Assembly: GCA_964545715.1 (NCBI GenBank)
Contig: CAZJHX010000058.1
Location: 1-60,486 of the forward strand
Direction of reading: 5' to 3'
DNA from: CAZJHX01 sp964545715
Lineage (GTDB): Bacteria > Myxococcota_A > UBA9042 > GCA-2863065
Length of the DNA: 60,486 bases
Shown here: positions 55,497 to 60,486 of the stretch, in pieces
How the letters are laid out: each line of letters opens with the position of its first letter
How positions within the stretch are numbered: position 1 is the stretch's first letter
The notes under the pieces: model-generated
What the model saw: only the letters and a program-made list of their open reading frames with translations
Told to the model about the DNA's origin: nothing
The model's database searches: none
Program-made: the position numbers and the translations under genes

Positions 55497-56293
55497 ATCT
55501 AAAAGCGGTCATCTTCGACTGGGCCGGCACGGCGGTGGACTTCGGCTGCTGCGCGCCGGCGGGCGTGTTTGTCGAGGTCTTCAAGCGCCATGGCATCGAC
55601 ATCACGATGCCGCAGGCGCGCGAGCCGATGGGCCTGCACAAGCGCGATCATGTGGCGGCCGTCATGGCGATGCCGGCGATCGCGGCGGCCTGGCGAAAGG
55701 TGCATGGCGCGGACCCGAGCGACTCGGATGTCGAGGTGCTGTACCAGGAGGCCGTGCCGCTGCAGATCGAGTGTCTGCCGGACTACGCCGAGCCGATCCC
55801 GGGTCTGCTGGAGACGGTTGACGCCATACGCGATCGGGGCATCGCGATCGGGTCGACGACGGGGTACATCCGGGACATGCTGGACGTGCTGGTGAAGGCG
55901 TCGGCCAGGCAGGGCTATCGGCCGGACGTGCACGTCAGCGCCGATGAGGTCCCGCAGGGTCGTCCGGCACCGTTCATGTGCTGGGAGGCGGCCATGCGCC
56001 TGCAGGCGTGGCCGGCGGGCGCGTGCGTCAAGGTGGGGGACACGGTCCCCGATATCGCGGCGGGTCGAAACGCGGGGATGTGGACCGTGGCGATCGCGGC
56101 CACGGGCAACGAGGTGGGCCTGACTGAAGCGCAGTTCAACGAGGTGCCGTTTTCGGAGCGCCGGATGCTGGTCGGGCGCGCGCGAAAGCGGCTGCGGGCG
56201 GCGGGCGCGGACCTGGTGATCGACAGCGTGGCGCAGCTGATGCCTTGCATCGATGACCTGAGCCGCCGCATCGCGCGGGGCAGCCGGCCTTGA
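55493..56293 (+). CDS. phnX: Phosphonoacetaldehyde hydrolase
   Basis: PhnX cleaves phosphonoacetaldehyde to acetaldehyde and phosphate, completing degradation of 2-aminoethylphosphonate. The 266-residue HAD-family protein has the nucleophile Asp9 in FDWAGTAVDFG, the Schiff-base Lys50 in PMGLHKRDHV, TTGYIRDML, SADEVPQGRPAPFM and KVGDTVPDIAAGRNAG. Its ATG overlaps the phnW stop, and its stop overlaps the HD-domain gene, so the three are coupled. Confidence 0.95.
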   Translation: MNLKAVIFDWAGTAVDFGCCAPAGVFVEVFKRHGIDITMPQAREPMGLHKRDHVAAVMAMPAIAAAWRKVHGADPSDSDVEVLYQEAVPLQIECLPDYAEPIPGLLETVDAIRDRGIAIGSTTGYIRDMLDVLVKASARQGYRPDVHVSADEVPQGRPAPFMCWEAAMRLQAWPAGACVKVGDTVPDIAAGRNAGMWTVAIAATGNEVGLTEAQFNEVPFSERRMLVGRARKRLRAAGADLVIDSVAQLMPCIDDLSRRIARGSRP

Positions 56294-56799
56294 ACGAGCC
56301 GTTTTCTGTCCTGAGGGAGCGCGGCGGCGCAATGTACGTGGGCGAGCCGGTGACGATCCTGCAGCACTGCCTGCAGACGGCGACGCTGGCGCAAGCGGAG
56401 GGTGCGCCACGATCGCTGGTGCTGGCCGCATTGTTCCACGACGTTGGACACCTGCTGCACAGCGCCGGCCAGGACGCGTCGGCGCGCGGGGTCGATCCAG
56501 TGCATGAGGCGATCGGCGCGCGATATCTGAGCAAGTTCTTCGGGCCGGACGTCTGCGAGCCGGTCAGGCTGCACGTCGCGGCCAAGCGGTATCTGTGCGC
56601 GACCCGTCCCGATTACGCGGCGGGCCTGTCTGCCGAGTCGGTGCGATCGCTGGCGTTGCAGGGCGGCCCGTTCTCCGATGCCGAGTGCCAGGCGTTTATC
56701 CAGCAGCCTTTCGCCCTGGATGCAGTCCGCCTACGCCGGTGGGACGACGAGGCAAAGATAGTGGGCCTGGTAGTTCCTGACCTGGAGCAGTTTGCGTAA
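56290..56799 (+). CDS. HD-domain phosphonate-associated oxygenase-like protein (PhnZ-like)
   Basis: The 169-residue HD-domain protein has MYVGEPVTILQH (Tyr16/Glu19), LFHDVGHLL (His50-Asp51), DPVHEAIGARYL, RLHVAAKRYLCAT and AVRLRRWDDEAKIVG. This set matches the phosphonate-operon HDIG proteins related to PhnZ, a diiron oxygenase that breaks C-P bonds of hydroxy-phosphonates. The Tyr/Glu spacing agrees with that used in PhnZ for substrate gating. No phnY-type dioxygenase lies in the window, so its substrate must come from elsewhere or the protein has another job. It is coupled to phnX by a 4-nt overlap. Confidence 0.88.
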   Translation: MNEPFSVLRERGGAMYVGEPVTILQHCLQTATLAQAEGAPRSLVLAALFHDVGHLLHSAGQDASARGVDPVHEAIGARYLSKFFGPDVCEPVRLHVAAKRYLCATRPDYAAGLSAESVRSLALQGGPFSDAECQAFIQQPFALDAVRLRRWDDEAKIVGLVVPDLEQFA

Positions 56800-56896
56800 C
56801 ACCCGTTGCCGTTTTTTATATACACACAATATTGATCGATGATAGTTCTATTGGGGTATTCGGTAAAGCACCGTCTCTATGAGGACTCCCGAGGCA

Positions 56897-57250
56897 ATGA
56901 CGCGCAAACGCTCGGTGCTGATCACAGATGATGACGACCTGCGCAGGTCCGTGCTGGCCCGCACCTTCGAGGTGGTCGGCTGGGATGTCCAGACAGCGAC
57001 CTGGCATAACGATCTACCGCTCAAACGGTCGGAAGCGGCCGTTGTGCACATCCCGGCCGACGCCACACCGTCGCTGATAGTCGCCCGCCTGGAGGGCGTG
57101 CCGGTCGTGGCGGTGGTACATGGCACCGACCCACCGAAGTCGAGCGACACCAGGCGGGCTGAACCCATCGTCTATCTGAAGGGCCCGGTGCCCCCAAGTC
57201 TGCTCATCCGGGCTGTGGAGAAGCTCATCGTACGGACCGGCGGCCGATGA
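56897..57250 (+). CDS. Degenerate receiver-domain protein 1
   Basis: The 117-residue protein has the topology of a response-regulator receiver: an acidic cluster SVLITDDDDLRRSVLARTF, a Thr-containing strand PVVAVVHGTD and a Lys loop IVYLKGPVPPSLLIRAVEKL. The site of the phospho-accepting Asp is AAVVHIPADA, where His stands in its place, so conventional phosphorylation is unlikely. No output domain is present. ATG 56897 is preceded by weak ribosome signals; the upstream 97 nt are AT-rich. The stop overlaps the next gene by 4 nt. Confidence 0.65.
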   Translation: MTRKRSVLITDDDDLRRSVLARTFEVVGWDVQTATWHNDLPLKRSEAAVVHIPADATPSLIVARLEGVPVVAVVHGTDPPKSSDTRRAEPIVYLKGPVPPSLLIRAVEKLIVRTGGR

Positions 57251-57579
57251 AGCTGCTGCTGCTCGTTTCGAGCGACGCGTCATTGTTCGCTGACGTCGCC
57301 CAGGCCACCGATCTTCCAGTGAGACAGGTGCCCACGTGGCAGGACGCGGTGGCAGCGGGCCCCGGCCCGACGCACGTGCTGATTCCGCTGCCGGTCATCA
57401 TCCAGCACGGCGTGCACATCCTCGACTCACTGGAAGCTGTACACACCCACGCTACGGTCGTTGTCATGCTGCCGCCGGGTAAGGAGTCGTGGTCGGACGT
57501 GCTGAACGTCGCCCTGGCCTATGGCATGGGAACGCCCGAGCTGGCCCCCAACCTGATCGCGCTTCTGGAGCGCTCTTAG
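57247..57579 (+). CDS. Degenerate receiver-like protein 2
   Basis: The 110-residue protein begins KLLLLVSSDASLF and has alternating strands and helices (THVLIPLPVI, ATVVVMLPPGK, LNVALAYGMGTPELAPNLIALL) like a receiver domain. The Asp pair at the first strand is SSD, and the phospho-acceptor position is Pro/Leu, so it is more degenerate than its neighbour. It is translationally coupled to that gene (ATGA). The pair may act by protein-protein contact rather than by phosphotransfer; this is inference. Confidence 0.55.
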   Translation: MKLLLLVSSDASLFADVAQATDLPVRQVPTWQDAVAAGPGPTHVLIPLPVIIQHGVHILDSLEAVHTHATVVVMLPPGKESWSDVLNVALAYGMGTPELAPNLIALLERS

Positions 57580-57586
57580 CGCCTTC

Positions 57587-57617
57587 GTTATTTACTTTAC
57601 ATTGTAAATCAAATAAC
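57587..57617. promoter_or_regulatory. Operator-like nested palindrome, site 4
   Basis: TTTACATTGTAAA at 57596-57608 is a perfect 6-1-6 palindrome, and is flanked by GTTATTT (57587-57593) and AAATAAC (57611-57617), which are also complementary. It lies 45 nt before the lipoprotein ATG and just after the receiver gene. It could act as an operator or as a terminator for the upstream gene. Confidence 0.55.
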
Positions 57618-57653
57618 GGATCCTATTCATGGACAAATCGAGGGACAGGTATC

Positions 57654-59948
57654 ATGAAAGCACCAGAGGCTTTCCGCGTCGGACTGATCTGCATTCTCGC
57701 TGGCGCGATCGCAGCAGGCTGCGGCGCAGACACGGTCGACTTTGACGCATCGACGCCGCTGATCGAGGCCCCGCCGCTCCCGGCGATGCACACCGACATG
57801 CCCGCTTACGGACCGGCCGTCATCGAGAACTGGCCGTTCGAAGAGCGGGACCACGGCTACACGCTCCACAACCGCATTCACAATCTGGACTTCCACTTCC
57901 GCAACGATCACGTCTCGGCGACCCGCCGCGGCGCCAAGTGGACCTGGACCTGGCGCCTGCAGGCCGCGGGCCGACTCGACTCGATGAAGCCGGTCCGCCC
58001 GGCCGCCCCGCACGTCGCCCCGTGCCAGACAGACGCCTGCAACCTCCGCCTGGAGTACCGCCGCGTGGAGATCGTGGAGTGGTACGTCAACACGCTGCAC
58101 GGCATCGAGCAGGGCTTTGACATCCTGGAGCGCCCCGACGGCGAGGGGCTACTGCGCATGACGGCCACCGTGGGCGGCATGCGCGCACGATTGGCCAACG
58201 GGTCCACCACGGTCAACTTCGAGACGTTCGGCAAGGTCGCGTTCAGCTACTCGGGCCTGCGAGTCAACGACCGCTACGGCAAGACGCTGGAGGCGTCGTT
58301 CTTCCTGTCCGGCGACACGCTGGAGTTGGTGGTCGACGACGAGGGCGCGCGCTACCCGATCACCATCGACCCGACCAGCGGCGCCTGCGACGAGGCCTGG
58401 TGCTTTGACGGCGACGAGTCGACCATCGACGTCTGCAACTGGAGCAAAGAGGGCGCCCCCGAGTGCACGAACCTCTTTGACAGCTCGTTTGCGGCCAAAG
58501 AATGCGTCTGGGGCAAGTACTGCTGCGACGACGGCACCTACGACGAGGGCTGCTATGTCCCGCCCGAGCCGGTTCTGCCCGACCCGCTCGACCCGGCGAC
58601 GCTCTGTCCCGCCGCCTGGTGCGAGGACGGCGACTTCACCACCGTCGACATCTGCGCCAACTTCGAGGCCCCGTCCGCGTTCGAGTGCCTCCGCAAGTTC
58701 GACGAAGCGACGCTCGGCCAGGAGTGCATCTGGGAGAAGTTCTGCTGCAGCGGCCTGGCGACCAACGACTGCGACAACCTGCCGGCCCCGGCGCCCAAGG
58801 AGCCGGTAGACCCGTCCGCGTGCCCCGCCAGCTGGTGCAACGACGGAGACGACGCGACCCTCGACACGTGCAAAATGGTCGACGCCAAAATGACCTGCTC
58901 CAGCGAGGTCGACCCGGAAAAGGTCGGCGACTCCTGCAGCTACGGCACCTATTGCTGCAACGGCACGATAGCCGCCGAGCCCTGCGTAGAGCCGGTCCCG
59001 GAAGACCCGCCGCCGGCCGATCCGCCCCCAACCACCAACCCGTGCCCGCCCGACAACGACTGGTGCGAGGACGGCGACGCCACGACGCTGAACGCGTGCT
59101 CAAACTACGACCAGGCCCAGGGCTCTTTCACCTGCACGACCACGTACGACGTCTCAAAGAAAGGCCAGACCTGCACCGAAGGCGTCTTCTGCTGCAACGG
59201 CACGGTCAACGAACCCTGCGAGCACACCACAGACGGCGGCGACACCGCAGACGGCACCTGCCCCGCCAGCTGGTGCGACGACGGCGACCCGACCACAAAG
59301 GACAGCTGCACGACCTTCGAAGAGGACGTCTTCGGCTGCCTGAGAGAGTTCGATGAGTCTCAGGACGGCAAGGTCTGCTCCTACGGCCTCTACTGCTGCA
59401 AGGGCGCAGTAGCCCGCACCTGCGAAGACGAGGCCCCCAAGGACCCGCCCCCGGCGACGCCCGCACCGGGCCCCCCGCCCGGCGATCCTCCCCCAGCCAC
59501 TCCGCCCCCGGCGAGCCCCCCACCGTCGAGCGGAGACGCCTTCGCGGGCCAATGCCTGATCTCGATGGACGGCACCGGCTGCCCGGCCCAGGCTGACGTC
59601 TGCAACACCACCTTTACGGGCGGAGGCGGCTGCACAACGGCCCCGGGCACCTGCTCCACGGGCGGCGCAGCGTTCAAGATCAGCCCCAACGACGACCAGC
59701 TGGTCATCGACTTCGGGCAGAACATCAGCGCCATGAGCGCCACCTTCGGCCACACCGAGGGCGCAGGCGGCGCCATGCTGGCGGTTGGAGCCAACGGCGC
59801 CACCCTGAGCGTCACGATGACCTCCAACACGTGCCAACAGCCAGTCGGCCAGACCACCCTGACCTTCCCGCAGCCGGCCCGCAGCCTGATCCTCTCGGCC
59901 ACGGGCGGCGACGTCTTCCTGGACCAGCTGAACCTCACCGCTCAGTAG
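57654..59948 (+). CDS. Lipoprotein with CxxxWCxDGD repeats and beta-sandwich tail
   Basis: The ATG has AGGGA about 9 nt upstream and a lipobox (LAGAIAAGC). The 764-residue protein has a N-terminal domain typical of those that precede SBBP propellers in Myxococcota (LHGIEQGFDILERPDGEG, VAFSYSGLRVNDRYGKTLEA, ARYPITIDP). Five Cys-rich units follow with the signature (C)xxxWCxDGDxxTxDxC...CxWxxxCC (for example ACDEAWCFDGDESTIDVC and TCPASWCDDGDPTTKDSC), separated by Pro-rich linkers. The last 140 residues form a Cys-stabilised beta domain (DQLVIDFGQNISAMSATFGH, SLILSATGGDVFLDQLNL). The signature motif is not one I know by name. It should sit at the outer surface. Confidence 0.8.
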   Translation: MKAPEAFRVGLICILAGAIAAGCGADTVDFDASTPLIEAPPLPAMHTDMPAYGPAVIENWPFEERDHGYTLHNRIHNLDFHFRNDHVSATRRGAKWTWTWRLQAAGRLDSMKPVRPAAPHVAPCQTDACNLRLEYRRVEIVEWYVNTLHGIEQGFDILERPDGEGLLRMTATVGGMRARLANGSTTVNFETFGKVAFSYSGLRVNDRYGKTLEASFFLSGDTLELVVDDEGARYPITIDPTSGACDEAWCFDGDESTIDVCNWSKEGAPECTNLFDSSFAAKECVWGKYCCDDGTYDEGCYVPPEPVLPDPLDPATLCPAAWCEDGDFTTVDICANFEAPSAFECLRKFDEATLGQECIWEKFCCSGLATNDCDNLPAPAPKEPVDPSACPASWCNDGDDATLDTCKMVDAKMTCSSEVDPEKVGDSCSYGTYCCNGTIAAEPCVEPVPEDPPPADPPPTTNPCPPDNDWCEDGDATTLNACSNYDQAQGSFTCTTTYDVSKKGQTCTEGVFCCNGTVNEPCEHTTDGGDTADGTCPASWCDDGDPTTKDSCTTFEEDVFGCLREFDESQDGKVCSYGLYCCKGAVARTCEDEAPKDPPPATPAPGPPPGDPPPATPPPASPPPSSGDAFAGQCLISMDGTGCPAQADVCNTTFTGGGGCTTAPGTCSTGGAAFKISPNDDQLVIDFGQNISAMSATFGHTEGAGGAMLAVGANGATLSVTMTSNTCQQPVGQTTLTFPQPARSLILSATGGDVFLDQLNLTAQ

Positions 59949-59985
59949 AGCAGCAACCAACACACGATAAGAAGGAAGGAAGGGA

Positions 59986-60005
59986 GAGCCGCAGGGCTGC
60001 GGCTC
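59986..60005. terminator. Bidirectional stem-loop between convergent genes
   Basis: GAGCCGCAGGGCTGCGGCTC is a 9-bp perfect stem with a 2-nt loop lying between the two convergent stop codons (59948 and 60017). There is no T tail, so it may slow rather than terminate transcription. Confidence 0.55.
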
Positions 60006-60016
60006 GAGGGCGGGAC

Positions 60017-60486
60017 CTACTGGAGCGCCTGCACGACAAACATGTCGAACTTGCCGTTGGTCTCGACCGAGTGGTCCGACTCAAGCTCCACAGACCCGTT
60101 CGAGAAGCCCGTGATGTAGACGCGGTCCATCGCATCCACGGCTGCGGCCGTCGCGAGCTGCGCGACCATGCCGTTGAGCCGCCGCGACCAGCGGTGGGCG
60201 CCGTCGGGAGCATAGCTGGCGAGGAACGCATCCGCCCCGTTACCGTCCAGATGGCCACCGCCGAAGTCGACCGGCGTGTCCGGACCGGCGCCGGCCTGGC
60301 CGCTGAAGTACGCGTTGCCGCCCTTGTCGACGGCCACCGCGGCACCCTCCCAGCCCATCACCTTGTCGTTGCCGACCATTTTGGACCACTGGTGGGCGCC
60401 ATCGCTGGTGTAGCACGCCATCACGATACCGTGCTTGTACAGCAGCGCGCCGGCGCCGGCATCCGTCTCCATGCGAACGCCGCCGG
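60017..60486 (-). CDS. SBBP/beta-propeller-like protein, 5' end outside window
   Basis: The open frame runs from the right edge to a TAG at 60017-60019. Repeats such as YTSDGAHQWSKMVGNDK, VAVDKGGNAYFSGQA, SYAPDGAHRWSRRL and VDAMDRVYITGFSNG are SBBP-type units (G-x-D-x-a-x-a-x-Y-x-x-x-G...), common in surface propellers of this group. The ATG at 60472 is unlikely to be the true start since the frame stays open through it. The stop is 68 nt from the convergent lipoprotein. Confidence 0.72.
   Translation of the reverse strand, partial: GGVRMETDAGAGALLYKHGIVMACYTSDGAHQWSKMVGNDKVMGWEGAAVAVDKGGNAYFSGQAGAGPDTPVDFGGGHLDGNGADAFLASYAPDGAHRWSRRLNGMVAQLATAAAVDAMDRVYITGFSNGSVELESDHSVETNGKFDMFVVQALQ

Overview
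The window is GC-rich DNA (roughly two thirds G+C by eye, lower in the first 3.3 kb) from a bacterium that looks like a Myxococcota member or close relative. The reasons are a MYXO-CTERM-like sorting tail on a subtilisin, a type-2 isoleucyl-tRNA synthetase, an FHA/sigma-54 activator, MopE-like and DUF4215-like Cys-rich repeats, thrombospondin type-3 repeats, a C-terminal GALSLV-type tail, and about a dozen lipoproteins with clear lipoboxes among some 45 genes. This assignment is inference from gene content; no rRNA is present. I saw no tRNA, rRNA, CRISPR array, transposase or integrase.

Layout. 1-3.3 kb: end of an unidentified gene, a PLL-type lectin-like propeller and a lipoprotein with a disturbed 3' frame. 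3.3-10 kb (minus): an operon reading PilZ protein (frameshifted), M17 aminopeptidase, IleS, Cys-rich lipoprotein. 10-20.5 kb: FHA/sigma-54 activator, alanine-rich lipoprotein, expansin with a cellulose-binding-like tail, Cys-rich lipoprotein coupled to a ferritin-like diiron protein, zinc-ribbon/DUF924 protein, NAD-dependent epimerase, and a minus-strand group with two 2OG-oxygenase-like proteins, one degenerate. 20.6-25.6 kb: lysyl-oxidase-like secreted protein and subtilisin-like protease. 25.7-31.2 kb: a 1.1-kaa protein with two eCIS-core (DUF4157) modules facing a double AAA+ ATPase; no contractile-sheath genes are in the window. 31.2-34.4 kb: SDR, D-aminoacylase-type amidohydrolase and divergent TetR regulator with two palindromic operators. 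34.4-46.1 kb: CARDB lipoprotein, ribosomal protein S1, secreted Cys-rich and FG-GAP proteins, IMP/GMP-type 5'-nucleotidase, alpha/beta-hydrolase lipoprotein, repeat protein, FHA protein. 46.2-53.8 kb: a giant TSP3-repeat/fibrinogen-like lipoprotein split by an in-frame stop, then a DUF1501 plus CxxCH lipoprotein pair. 54.3-57.6 kb: phnW-phnX-HD-domain phosphonate operon and two degenerate receiver proteins. 57.7 kb to the end: Cys-rich lipoprotein and a truncated SBBP-like protein.

Connecting threads. A 13-bp palindrome close to TTTACA-N-TGTAAA lies in four separate intergenic regions, before the FHA activator, the expansin, the lysyl-oxidase-like protein and the 57.7-kb lipoprotein. It may define a regulon of surface and secreted proteins. 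The most unusual gene is the two-core eCIS-associated protein. Three genes carry apparent frame disruptions (about 3.06-3.21 kb, 9.76 kb, 48.62 kb), which are either real decay or uncorrected assembly errors.
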